Source of the DNA: Bacillota bacterium | GTDB lineage: Bacteria; Bacillota; Bacilli; Paenibacillales; Paenibacillaceae | NCBI GenBank assembly: GCA_023460795.1 | Contig: JAEWPC010000026.1 | Location: 7,989-71,988 of the forward strand | Reading direction: 5' to 3' | DNA length: 64,000 nt | In this document: positions 38,095-45,637 of the stretch, piece by piece | Layout of the letters: each line of letters opens with the position of its first letter | How positions within the stretch are numbered: the first letter of the stretch is position 1 | Translations under genes and position numbers: made by a program | Notes under the pieces: generated by a model | Seen by the model: the letters and a program-made list of their open reading frames with translations, nothing else | What the model was told of the DNA's origin: nothing | Database searches by the model: none

Positions 38095-38520
38095 TTAGTC
38101 TTCGATCGTAACGCCCATCGAACGAGCGGTACCTTCGACCATACGCATAGCCGCTTCAACGGAAGCAGCGTTAAGATCTTCCATCTTTTGCGTTGCGATT
38201 TCGCGTACTTTGTCGCGCTTAACCGTAGCGACTTTCTTCTTGTTCGGCTCGCCGGATCCTTTAGGGATACCTGCAGCGACACGCAGCAATACAGCAGCTG
38301 GCGGAGTCTTAGTCACGAAGTCGAAGGAACGGTCCTCATATACCGAGATAACAACCGGAATAATCAATCCAGCTTGATCCGCGGTACGTGCATTGAATTC
38401 CTTACAGAAAGCCATGATGTTTACGCCAGCTTGACCGAGTGCAGGACCGATCGGCGGCGCAGGGTTTGCTTTACCCGCTGGTACTTGCAGCTTTACCAAT
38501 TTGATGACCTTTTTTGCCAT
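38095..38520 (-). CDS. rplK: ribosomal protein L11
   Basis: 141 residues from ATG 38520, eight bases after AGGAGG. MAKKVIKLVKLQVPAGKANP with the proline-rich PAPPIGPALGQAGVNIMAFC. Binds the GTPase-associated centre and is needed for RelA activation. Between nusG and rplA. Confidence 0.97.
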   Translation of the reverse strand: MAKKVIKLVKLQVPAGKANPAPPIGPALGQAGVNIMAFCKEFNARTADQAGLIIPVVISVYEDRSFDFVTKTPPAAVLLRVAAGIPKGSGEPNKKKVATVKRDKVREIATQKMEDLNAASVEAAMRMVEGTARSMGVTIED

Positions 38521-38611
38521 GATGCACACCTCCTTGCCCAGTAATGCGGTTTAACGAGACCTAATCAAAGATCCAATCTCTCCCGCTCTTTCAAGAAACC
38601 CCAACCATGAT

Positions 38612-39145
38612 TTATATCTTTTCCACCTGAGTGAAGTCCAACTCAAGCGGGGTTTCCCTGCCGAACATGTTAACGTGAACCTTCAGCTTGCTTTTATCGG
38701 GAAGAATCTCTTCGACCGACCCGACGAAATCAGCGAAAGGCCCGACCTTAACGCGGACGTTCTCCTTAAGCTCGAAGTCGATAACCGGCTTCGGCTCCTC
38801 CATGCCCATGTGTTGCAGAATCTGCTCCACTTCTTCGGGCAACAGAGCAGTCGGCTTCGATCCCGATCCCGTTGAGCCAACAAACCCGGTAACACCCGGC
38901 GTGTTGCGCACGACGTACCAAGAATCGTCCGTCTGAATCATTTCCACAAGAACATAGCCGGGATACACCTTGCGCATCACGGTTTTCTTCTTGCCGTCCT
39001 TATTCACGATCTCTTCTTCCATCGGCACGAGGACGCGGAAGATCTTGTCCTGCATGCCCATAGATTCCACGCGCTTCTCCAGGTTCGCCTTAACCTTGTT
39101 CTCGTAACCGGAGTACGTGTGCACTACATACCATCTTTTCTCCAT
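38612..39145 (-). CDS. nusG: transcription termination/antitermination factor NusG
   Basis: 177 residues from ATG 39145 (AAGGTGG upstream). N-terminal NGN domain MEKRWYVVHTYSGYENKVKA and YPGYVLVEMIQTDDSWYVVR; C-terminal KOW domain VRVKVGPFADFVGSVEEIL. It binds RNA polymerase and links transcription to translation or Rho. It follows secE closely. Confidence 0.97.
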   Translation of the reverse strand: MEKRWYVVHTYSGYENKVKANLEKRVESMGMQDKIFRVLVPMEEEIVNKDGKKKTVMRKVYPGYVLVEMIQTDDSWYVVRNTPGVTGFVGSTGSGSKPTALLPEEVEQILQHMGMEEPKPVIDFELKENVRVKVGPFADFVGSVEEILPDKSKLKVHVNMFGRETPLELDFTQVEKI

Positions 39146-39171
39146 GGAAAAGCCACCTTTAGGTTCCTGCG

Positions 39172-39375
39172 TCAAACGACTAGTTCAACGAGGGATGAGA
39201 TGCCGATGTCCAGTCCCCAGAAGTATACCGTTATCAGCAGCACGGTCACGATAACGACGATCGTGTAGCTGACAAGCTCTTTCCGGCTGGGCCAACGGAC
39301 TTTCTTAAGCTCGCCCCAACTGTCGCCGAAAAACGAAAAAAAGGACCCAAAGCTCTGTTTCATTTTGGCCAGCAC
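39172..39375 (-). CDS. secE: protein translocase subunit SecE
   Basis: 67 residues from GTG 39375, seven bases after AGGAGG. One membrane segment (about 37-57, SYTIVVIVTVLLITVYFWGL) preceded by the conserved amphipathic GELKKVRWPSRKELVSY. Stabilises SecY. Between rpmG and nusG as in most bacteria. Confidence 0.96.
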   Translation of the reverse strand: MLAKMKQSFGSFFSFFGDSWGELKKVRWPSRKELVSYTIVVIVTVLLITVYFWGLDIGISSLVELVV

Positions 39376-39393
39376 GTCATTACCTCCTAGGAC

Positions 39394-39543
39394 TTAGCGC
39401 GTCTCGCGATGAGGAGTATGTTCGTTGCAGTGTCTGCAGAACTTCTTCAACTCGATGCGATCGGAGTGCGTCCGTTTGTTCTTGCTCGACGTATAGTTAC
39501 GTTGCTTGCAGTTCGTGCAAGCCAGAGTGATGATCACCCGCAT
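39394..39543 (-). CDS. rpmG: ribosomal protein L33, zinc type
   Basis: 49 residues from ATG 39543 (GGAGG seven bases before). MRVIITLACTNCKQRNYTSS with C-x2-C and FCRHCNEHTPHRETR with a second C-x2-C, so the zinc-binding form. The frame is open 13 codons further upstream without a binding site. Preceded by a leader of about 180 bases and a promoter. Confidence 0.95.
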   Translation of the reverse strand: MRVIITLACTNCKQRNYTSSKNKRTHSDRIELKKFCRHCNEHTPHRETR

Positions 39544-39726
39544 CCCTTCCACCTCCCGGGATAACAACTTCATAAAAAACAACCATCAGCGGAAACCCCA
39601 GCTTGGCGAACCAAGGCTGTAGTCGGATTTGCTCTCGCGACGACGTTCCGTCACGACAACATTTCCTGGTGTTTCGCCGATGATTCAGACCTGCGCATAA
39701 GAAGCCACCTTTAAGGTTACTAAAAC
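39544..39726 (-). promoter_or_regulatory. rpmG leader
   Basis: Leader of about 175 bases. Around 39599-39619 the transcript can fold into a stem capped by a UUCG tetraloop (TTGG-TTCG-CCAA core, extended by CAGC/GCTG with one bulge). No T run follows. A 42-codon reading frame with AAGGTGG before its ATG is present near 39700 but resembles nothing I know. Bases 39756-39944, further upstream, show nothing recognisable. Confidence 0.35.
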
Positions 39727-39755
39727 AATTTATCACAGGGCTAAATCGATGTCAA
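39727..39755 (-). promoter_or_regulatory. promoter of rpmG-secE-nusG
   Basis: TTGACA (39755-39750), 17 bases, TAAATT (39732-39727), in the gap after the sigH terminator. Confidence 0.75.
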
Positions 39756-39944
39756 CGAAAACCGTCGGGAGAAACGCTGGCAATAATTTAATAGAAGTCG
39801 CCCTTCTATGCCCGCCGCGTAAGGATCTCGAGAGGAATTGACGATCGGCCTCAGAGCCTAGCACCATTCTTCCAACTTTTCGCCGCCTTTAATCGTCTAT
39901 GATTGTAAGATTCGTAGCTGACTATGGCATACGCGAATTCGGGC

Positions 39945-39975
39945 AAATAAAAAAGCAGCTCCCGGTGCGCTGCTC
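39945..39975 (-). terminator. terminator after sigH
   Basis: Minus-strand arms AGCAGC and GCTGCT with a 9-base loop, followed by TTTTTTATTT. Confidence 0.8.
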
Positions 39976-40005
39976 GGTCATTCGATAGGTATAAGGGCAG
40001 GAATC

Positions 40006-40656
40006 TCAGCTTCCGACATCGCGGACTTCTAGATACCGCTCCAGCTTTCGCTTGACCCGCTGGAGAGCGTTGTCGATGGATTTGACGTGACGGTCGAGAT
40101 CGACGGCGATTTCTTGATAGGATCTCCCGTCGAGGTAAAGCATAAGTACTTTGCGTTCCAAATCGCTAAGAATTTCCGACATCTTGTCTTCGAGGCCGAA
40201 AAACTCCTCCTGGTTGATAATCATCTCTTCCGGATCGCATACCCTTGAGCCGCATATAACGTCCAGCAGCGTCCGGTCCGAATCTTCGTCGTATATCGGC
40301 TTGTCCAAAGAAACGTAGGAATTAAGAGGTATATGCTTCTGCCGCGTCGCGGTCTTAATAGCCGTAATGATCTGACGGGTGATGCAGAGTTCCGCGAACG
40401 CTTTGAAGGAGGCCAATTTGTCGCCCTTAAAGTCGCGAATGGCTTTGTAAAGCCCGATCATGCCTTCTTGTACGATGTCTTCCCGCTCCGCTCCGATCAA
40501 GAAATAAGATCGCGCCTTCGCTCTAACGAAGTTGCGGTACTTATTGATCAGGAACTCCAACGCTTCGCTGTCGCCTAGACGGACGTCTTCTACGATGTCC
40601 TCGTCGGTCTTGAAGTCGTATTCACGTGTTGCCAGCCTCTCCAAGTCGACGCTCAC
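40006..40656 (-). CDS. sigH: RNA polymerase sigma-H factor
   Basis: 216 residues from GTG 40656, six bases after GGAGGG. Sigma-70 region 2 with GDSEALEFLINKYRNFVRAK and REDIVQEGMIGLYKAIRDFK, region 4 with LERKVLMLYLDGRSYQEIAV. Sigma-H drives early stationary phase and sporulation genes. Its place before rpmG and after rae1 is the Bacillales order. It has its own promoter at 40716-40744. Confidence 0.96.
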   Translation of the reverse strand: MSVDLERLATREYDFKTDEDIVEDVRLGDSEALEFLINKYRNFVRAKARSYFLIGAEREDIVQEGMIGLYKAIRDFKGDKLASFKAFAELCITRQIITAIKTATRQKHIPLNSYVSLDKPIYDEDSDRTLLDVICGSRVCDPEEMIINQEEFFGLEDKMSEILSDLERKVLMLYLDGRSYQEIAVDLDRHVKSIDNALQRVKRKLERYLEVRDVGS

Positions 40657-40715
40657 GAATATCCCTCCGGTCTGCTCAGCGTGCTGGGAACTTGCAAATC
40701 TAACAAACTATTAAC

Positions 40716-40744
40716 AATATACTTGATAAACCCTATAGCGTCAA
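40716..40744 (-). promoter_or_regulatory. sigH promoter
   Basis: TTGACG (40744-40739), 17 bases, TATATT (40721-40716), 60 bases before the sigH start: a good vegetative promoter. Confidence 0.7.
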
Positions 40745-40788
40745 TGGATTTGAACCTATCAGTGAAAGCAATGCCAGTGGAAGAATTG

Positions 40789-41343
40789 TTAATTATCTCC
40801 ACCTTTTGACCCATTCGCGTCGAGGCCTCGCCTCATATTCTCCAGTTTTCGCCATATATCGTCGTTTAGCGCGCTGCCAAGCTCGTTGCGCTTAGGCTTA
40901 GGGTCACGTTTTATTGTCGTCTGGATCTCGTTGCTGCTCTGCTCTACGGCGATCTTAAGCTCGCGGGCCGTAACCCTCAGCGCCCCCTTCCCGAAGGCGA
41001 CGTGCTGCTCGGTCAGATCGGAGGTCGCCACGTAGACGTTGCGCCGCGCGGAAGTCCAGTCCCCCACGAGGCGCTCGATGCATTCGTCCGCCGTCTCCCG
41101 CTCCCGCGTGAACAAGACCCGTACTTTGCGATGCAAAAAATCCGATCCTACGCCGCCGGCCACGTAGTAAGCATCGAATACGACGATGACCTTGACGCCG
41201 GAATAGCTCTGGTAATCCGCGAGCTGCTCCAGCAGACGATCGCGGGCATTCTCCAGTTTCTCGTTCTTGAGCGCGGCGAGCTCCGGCCAGGCTCCGATGA
41301 TGTTGTAGCCGTCGACCAGCAGGACGTCTTCACGCTTCAGCAT
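40789..41343 (-). CDS. rae1: NYN-domain endoribonuclease Rae1 (YacP)
   Basis: 184 residues. PIN/NYN-type nuclease with the catalytic-site aspartates in LLVDGYNIIGAWPELAAL (8-25) and VIVVFDAYYVAGG (53-65), and ETADECIERLVGDW and YVATSDLTEQHVAFGKGA further on. In Bacillus Rae1 cuts mRNA in the ribosomal A site. A charged C-terminal tail (DPKPKRNELG) follows the domain. Its ATG lies 14 bases inside the end of rlmB. Confidence 0.9.
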   Translation of the reverse strand: MLKREDVLLVDGYNIIGAWPELAALKNEKLENARDRLLEQLADYQSYSGVKVIVVFDAYYVAGGVGSDFLHRKVRVLFTRERETADECIERLVGDWTSARRNVYVATSDLTEQHVAFGKGALRVTARELKIAVEQSSNEIQTTIKRDPKPKRNELGSALNDDIWRKLENMRRGLDANGSKGGDN

Positions 41344-42271
41344 GGCGCTGGCGGACGACCTCGTATAGGATAACGCCTGCCGCTACGGACGCGTTGAGCG
41401 AGTTCACGTGGCCGAACATCGGAAGCGATAGAATGAAATCGCACTTCTCCCTGACGAGTCTGGACAACCCCTTGCCTTCGCTGCCGATCACGACCGCGAG
41501 CGGGCCCGTCAGCTTCGTCCGGTGGAAGCTTTGCGGGGCGCCGGCGTCGGCGCCGGCGATCCATAATCCGGCTTCCTTCAGCTTCTCCATCGTCTGAACG
41601 AGATTCGCCACTCGCGCGACCGGCACGTACTCGACCGCTCCCGCTGAAGTTTTCGCTACGACGGCGGTCAAGCCGGCGCTTCTGCGCTTAGGCACGATCA
41701 CGCCGTGGACGCCGGTACAATCGGCCGTACGCAAGATGGAGCCGAGATTGTGCGGGTCTTCGATCTCGTCGAGCAGCACGATGAACGGCGCTTCGCCGCG
41801 CTCGGCCGCGCGGGCCAGCAAATCCTCGAGTTCCGCGTAAGCGATCGCGGCCGCTTGGGCGACGACGCCCTGATGCTGCATCTCCGGCGCGAGCTGATCG
41901 AGCTTGCGTTTGTCGACGAGCTGCACGACGATGCCGCGAGCTTTGGCTTCCTCCATGATGGGCTGAACGAGATGGCGCTGCGCGTCTTTATACAAGAAAA
42001 TCTTATTGAGCGCGCGGCCCGCCTTCATCGCCTCCAGCACCGGGTGCTTGCCGGCGATGAGTTCTTCTTCGTTGCCGCCATGTTGCGCTGCAGCAACGTC
42101 CAAATCGTCATCCTCCGCAGGCCGAGAGGCAGTCGCCGCCGAAGGCGCATGCGCGTTATTCCGGCGATCCCCGCCGTTCGAGCGATTCCATCCCCCGCTT
42201 TGGCGCTTGTCCGGTCCTTTGGAGGATGCCCGTCCGGCGCCGAACTTGCTGCCTTCCTTACGATTGTTCAT
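41330..42271 (-). CDS. rlmB: 23S rRNA (guanosine-2'-O)-methyltransferase RlmB
   Basis: 313 residues. SpoU-type enzyme that methylates G2251 of 23S rRNA. N-terminal substrate-binding part ELIAGKHPVLEAMKAGRALN near 70; the SPOUT motifs are VLLDEIEDPHNLGSILRTAD near 168, GSEGKGLSRLVREKCDFILS near 260 and MFGHVNSLNASVAAGVILYE at the end. An unusual low-complexity basic N-terminus of about 60 residues rich in S, G, R and A precedes the domain. Between the 51-bp repeat array and rae1. Confidence 0.94.
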   Translation of the reverse strand: MNNRKEGSKFGAGRASSKGPDKRQSGGWNRSNGGDRRNNAHAPSAATASRPAEDDDLDVAAAQHGGNEEELIAGKHPVLEAMKAGRALNKIFLYKDAQRHLVQPIMEEAKARGIVVQLVDKRKLDQLAPEMQHQGVVAQAAAIAYAELEDLLARAAERGEAPFIVLLDEIEDPHNLGSILRTADCTGVHGVIVPKRRSAGLTAVVAKTSAGAVEYVPVARVANLVQTMEKLKEAGLWIAGADAGAPQSFHRTKLTGPLAVVIGSEGKGLSRLVREKCDFILSLPMFGHVNSLNASVAAGVILYEVVRQRHAEA

Positions 42272-42331
42272 CTCTATCGTCCTTTCTTAACAGCCTTGGC
42301 TTCCCATGATAAGCCGTTACTTTCGGCAAAG

Positions 42332-42614
42332 TTAGCCGGTTTAGACGACTAACTCCGAGCATATCGTCCACTTACGCGAGAATTAGCCGGTTTAGGTGAC
42401 TAACTCCGAGCATACCGCCCACTTATGCGAGAATTAGCCGGTTTAGGCGACTAACTCCGAGCACATCGCCCACTTATGCGAGAATTAGCCGGTTTAGACG
42501 ACTAACTCCGAGCATATCGTACACTTACGCGAGAATTAGCCGGTTTAATCGACTAACTTCGAGCATATCGTCCACTTACGCGAGAATTAGCCGGTTTAAT
42601 CGACTAACTCCGTA
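42332..42614. repeat. 51-bp tandem repeat array, six units (last partial)
   Basis: Units start at 42332, 42383, 42434, 42485, 42536 and 42587, each exactly 51 bases apart; the sixth stops after about 26 bases, a few bases from the mrnC stop codon. Each unit begins TTAGCCGGTTTA, has CGACTAACTCCGAGC in the middle (TGAC in unit 2) and ends TTACGCGAGAA or TTATGCGAGAA. The first 21 bases form an imperfect palindrome (TTAGCCG and CGACTAA arms, paired with one G:U in the minus-strand RNA), with the varying bases mostly in the loop. It fills the 347-base gap between mrnC and rlmB; the remaining 42272-42331 holds the rlmB start region and nothing else recognised. Confidence 0.95.
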
Positions 42615-42618
42615 TGAC

Positions 42619-43065
42619 TCACAAGCCGCCATCCGTTTCCTCGAACGCGAGTCCGATCAGCTGCTCGAGCCGCTCTTTCTCGCCGCGATAATACAAGTAG
42701 CCGATCAAACATTCGAGCGCGGTCGCCTGCCGGTAATCCGCGGAATCGGCGTTCCTCGGCGGCTGGCCGGACTTCGTGTTGCGTCCGCGCCGAACGATGT
42801 CCGCTTCTTCTTCCGTCAGATGCGAATGCCAACGTTGAAGCAGCTTGGCTTGCGCGGCCGCGGACACGTAACGGGTCGCGGCGCGGTGCAGCTCATGCGG
42901 CTTGCGCGAGCGTCCCGCCACGAGGCGTTGACGAATATATACTTCGAACACCGCATCGCCGACATAGGCGAGCACGACGGGATTGAGCAAATTCACCGGC
43001 GTATCCGGCGGCACCACGGGCGCTATAACGGCAGGCAGATCGTCTTGGTTCATCGGCTTCGTCAT
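42619..43065 (-). CDS. mrnC: Mini-ribonuclease 3
   Basis: 148 residues from ATG 43065, whose ATGA overlaps the cysS stop codon; no separate binding site is visible, so translation is probably coupled. RNase III catalytic domain without the RNA-binding domain: NPVVLAYVGDAVFEVYIRQR near 24-43, GRNTKSGQPPRNADSADYRQ and ALECLIGYLYYRGEKERLEQ. It matures 23S rRNA ends in Bacillus. It is followed directly by the 51-bp repeat array. Confidence 0.93.
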   Translation of the reverse strand: MTKPMNQDDLPAVIAPVVPPDTPVNLLNPVVLAYVGDAVFEVYIRQRLVAGRSRKPHELHRAATRYVSAAAQAKLLQRWHSHLTEEEADIVRRGRNTKSGQPPRNADSADYRQATALECLIGYLYYRGEKERLEQLIGLAFEETDGGL

Positions 43066-44474
43066 TTGCGGCGCCAACGCATGCCTTGCGGCGTGTCTTC
43101 CAATACGATGCCCCGCTCCGCCAATAAATCGCGGATTTCGTCGGCGCGTTTCCAGTTGCGGCTGCTTCTCGCTTCGGCGCGCTCGGCGATCAACGCGTCG
43201 ACCTCTTCGTCCAGCAGGCCCGCTTCTTCACGCGCAGGCAGCAAGCCGAGCACGTTGTCCATCGCATCGAACCGCTCCAGAATCGCAAGCAGATCCGCCT
43301 CGCTCACCGATTCGCGCTGCAAGTAGTTGTTCGCTTCCGCTACCAGGCCGAACCAAGCCGTGATGGCGTCCGGCGTGCCGAAGTCGTCGTCCATGCTGGC
43401 GTTGAATTGCGCCTGCAGCTCGGCAAGACGCGCTTGAAGCGCTTCGTCCTTCGCGAGCGACAGCGAACCCTTAGCGACCGTAGACAGGCGATGCACGACG
43501 TTGTCCCGGCTGTTCGCCAGCCGTTCGACGCTTCTGTCCGCCTGCTTGAGAATCTCGTCGCTGAAGTTGAGCGGGCTGCGATAATGCGTGGCGAGCATCA
43601 GATAGCGGATGGATTCCTTCTTCGCCATCTTGAGCAGGTTGCGCACGTTAATCCCGTTGCCCAGCGACTTCGACATCTTCTGATTGTCGATGTTGACGAA
43701 GCCGTTATGCATCCAATAGCGGGAAAGCGGCTCCTCCGTCAGCGACTCCGATTGCGCGATCTCGCACTCGTGGTGCGGGAATTGCAGATCGTGGCCGCCC
43801 CCGTGGATGTCGAGCGTATCGCCCGCGTACTTGCGTACCATAGCGGAGCATTCGATATGCCAGCCCGGGCGTCCGTCTCCCCAAGGGCTCGACCAGTAAA
43901 TTTCGCCCGGCTTCGCGGCTTTCCACAGCACGAAGTCCTGCGGGCTCTCCTTACGTTCGTCCACGTCGATGCGAATGCCGTACTGCAATTCGTCCAAATT
44001 CTTATGCGACAGCTTGCCGTATTCCGGGAACGTCGAAGTGCGGAAGTAGACGTCTCCGCCGTTCTCGTACGCCGCGCCCTTCTTCACCAAGCCGTCGATG
44101 AACGCGATGATCTCCGGAATCGTCTCCGTTACGCGCGGCTGGATCGTAGCCGGACGTGCGCCAAGGCCGTCGCGATCTTCCTTGAACGCCGCGATGAATT
44201 TCTCCGCGAGTTCGGGAACGGTGATGCCAAGCTCGTTCGCTTTGCGGATCATTTTATCGTCGACGTCCGTAAAGTTCACGATGTAATTGACCTCGAGGCC
44301 GAGCGATTCCAAGTATCTGCGGGCTACGTCGAAAAATATGACCGGACGCGCGTTGCCGATATGAATAAAGTCGTACACCGTCGGTCCGCATACGTACATG
44401 TTTACCTTGCCCTCTTCGCGCGGAACGAAAAGCTCTTCCTTCCTCGTCATGCTATTGTAGATCTTCAAGTTCAC
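43062..44474 (-). CDS. cysS: cysteinyl-tRNA synthetase
   Basis: 470 residues from GTG 44474 (AGGAG eight bases before). Class I motifs: VCGPTVYDFIHIGNARPVIF with the HIGH sequence at about 28-47 and QKMSKSLGNGINVRNLLK (KMSKS) near 265. Zinc ligands are the cysteines in VCGPTV and ECSAMV and the HHECE motif. Charges tRNA-Cys. It lies 17 bases after cysE and both are under the T-box leader. Confidence 0.97.
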   Translation of the reverse strand: MNLKIYNSMTRKEELFVPREEGKVNMYVCGPTVYDFIHIGNARPVIFFDVARRYLESLGLEVNYIVNFTDVDDKMIRKANELGITVPELAEKFIAAFKEDRDGLGARPATIQPRVTETIPEIIAFIDGLVKKGAAYENGGDVYFRTSTFPEYGKLSHKNLDELQYGIRIDVDERKESPQDFVLWKAAKPGEIYWSSPWGDGRPGWHIECSAMVRKYAGDTLDIHGGGHDLQFPHHECEIAQSESLTEEPLSRYWMHNGFVNIDNQKMSKSLGNGINVRNLLKMAKKESIRYLMLATHYRSPLNFSDEILKQADRSVERLANSRDNVVHRLSTVAKGSLSLAKDEALQARLAELQAQFNASMDDDFGTPDAITAWFGLVAEANNYLQRESVSEADLLAILERFDAMDNVLGLLPAREEAGLLDEEVDALIAERAEARSSRNWKRADEIRDLLAERGIVLEDTPQGMRWRRK

Positions 44475-44491
44475 GAGTCATGCTCCTTTAG

Positions 44492-45217
44492 TCAAATATC
44501 GTATAGGTAAGCGGCGCCCACGGCTTCCGCTGCTTTCTCGTCTTCCTTCTTCAGCTCTTCCTCGGTCGGGCAGTTCTCGCCCTTCAGCCGTTCCACTTCG
44601 CGCTTAAGCTCGTTGATTTCCTTCTGCATGAAACGGAACGTCTCGATCACCGGATCGGGCAAGCTCGTATGGTTGAGCCGATCTCCGACCCGCTGTCCGT
44701 TCCGCTTCACGATCCGGCCGGGAATCCCGACGACCGTGCTGTTCGGGGGCACTTCTCGCAGGACGACAGAGTTCGCTCCGATGCTGGAGTGGTCTCCGAC
44801 CGTAAACGAGCCGAGCACCTTCGCACCCGAGGCGATGACGACCCGATTGCCGATCGTCGGATGCCGTTTCCCTTTTTCCTTACCCGTTCCCCCGAGCGTC
44901 ACGCCCTGATAGATGACAACCTCGTCCCCGATCTCGCACGTTTCCCCGATGACGACGCCCATCCCGTGGTCGATGAACAGCTTGCGTCCGATCTTAGCGC
45001 CCGGATGGATTTCGATACCGGTGAAAAACCGGCTGATCTGCGAGATGAACCTAGCGACCGTAAACCACCTGTGTCTGTAAAAGAAATGCGCGATACGATG
45101 AGACCATATGGCGTGCAAGCCCGAATACGAGAAAATGACCTCGAACCGGCCTCGAGCCGCCGGGTCGTTCTCTAGAATGACATCGATATCGGACTTCACG
45201 TTGCTCCAGAACCCCAT
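44492..45217 (-). CDS. cysE: serine O-acetyltransferase
   Basis: 241 residues. Makes O-acetylserine, the acceptor for sulfide in cysteine synthesis. N-terminal helical part with LHAIWSHRIAHFFYRHRWFT, then the left-handed beta-helix of hexapeptide repeats: EIHPGAKIGRKLFIDHGMGV and VVIGETCEIGDEVVIYQGVT, GNRVVIASGAKVLGSFTVGD. The catalytic histidine is in FIDHGMG. A charged tail of about 50 residues follows the helix. First gene after the T-box. Confidence 0.95.
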   Translation of the reverse strand: MGFWSNVKSDIDVILENDPAARGRFEVIFSYSGLHAIWSHRIAHFFYRHRWFTVARFISQISRFFTGIEIHPGAKIGRKLFIDHGMGVVIGETCEIGDEVVIYQGVTLGGTGKEKGKRHPTIGNRVVIASGAKVLGSFTVGDHSSIGANSVVLREVPPNSTVVGIPGRIVKRNGQRVGDRLNHTSLPDPVIETFRFMQKEINELKREVERLKGENCPTEEELKKEDEKAAEAVGAAYLYDI

Positions 45218-45257
45218 GTCTTTCCCCCCATTTGTTGCCTCTCTTAATCTCCTCCGG

Positions 45258-45598
45258 AAAAATAAAAAACGCCCCTGCAGCTTTCGCTGCAGAGACGTGT
45301 ATCAGACGCGGTCCCACTCTGCTTGCGCCATCGCATTCCCACCCAATCGGGATCGCGTCGGCGAACTCCTACTGCTGGTAACGGGAACAACCCGGCACCG
45401 CTCACCTGGACATTCCGTCGGACGATTCGAGGCGTTCGCTTCGCGATGCCGTCCGTCGGCTTTCCAATCAGCGGCGCAGCTCCCAGGCGCAATTCGGTCT
45501 CGTCGGAATGGGACGGCTCTCAGCCAAGGCCGTCTTCTCTGGACATTCGCGGGGCGAAACGTACTTTCCTGTTCGTCGCACATGTTCGATATAGAGCA
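45258..45598 (-). ncRNA. T-box leader, cysteine type, controlling cysE-cysS
   Basis: The minus-strand leader contains the T-box sequence TGGGACCGCG (about 45317-45308), and ends in a terminator at 45260-45298 with arms ACGTCTCTGCAGC and GCTGCAGGGGCGT around a GAAA loop, followed by TTTTTT. A stem I region with GGCTGAGAGCC lies near 45510-45530. A candidate specifier TGC follows GAAT in the 3' side of stem I. Uncharged tRNA-Cys would stabilise the antiterminator and allow cysE-cysS expression, as in the gltX-cysES locus of Bacillus. The specifier choice is less sure than the class. Confidence 0.9.
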
Positions 45599-45627
45599 AG
45601 TATATCCCAACGGCGTGAAGGTGACAA
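45599..45627 (-). promoter_or_regulatory. promoter of the T-box/cysE-cysS unit
   Basis: TTGTCA (45627-45622), 17 bases, TATACT (45604-45599), directly after the gltX stop codon. It allows cysE-cysS to be made separately from gltX. Confidence 0.7.
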
Positions 45628-45637
45628 GTAACGCTTA

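Noticed and set aside
39540..39720. tRNA gene in the rpmG leader
   Set aside because: The UUCG hairpin is isolated; no cloverleaf or TTCGA T-loop could be drawn.
42332..42614. Repeat array as a possible CRISPR
   Set aside because: The whole 51-base unit is repeated without unique spacers, and no cas genes are nearby.
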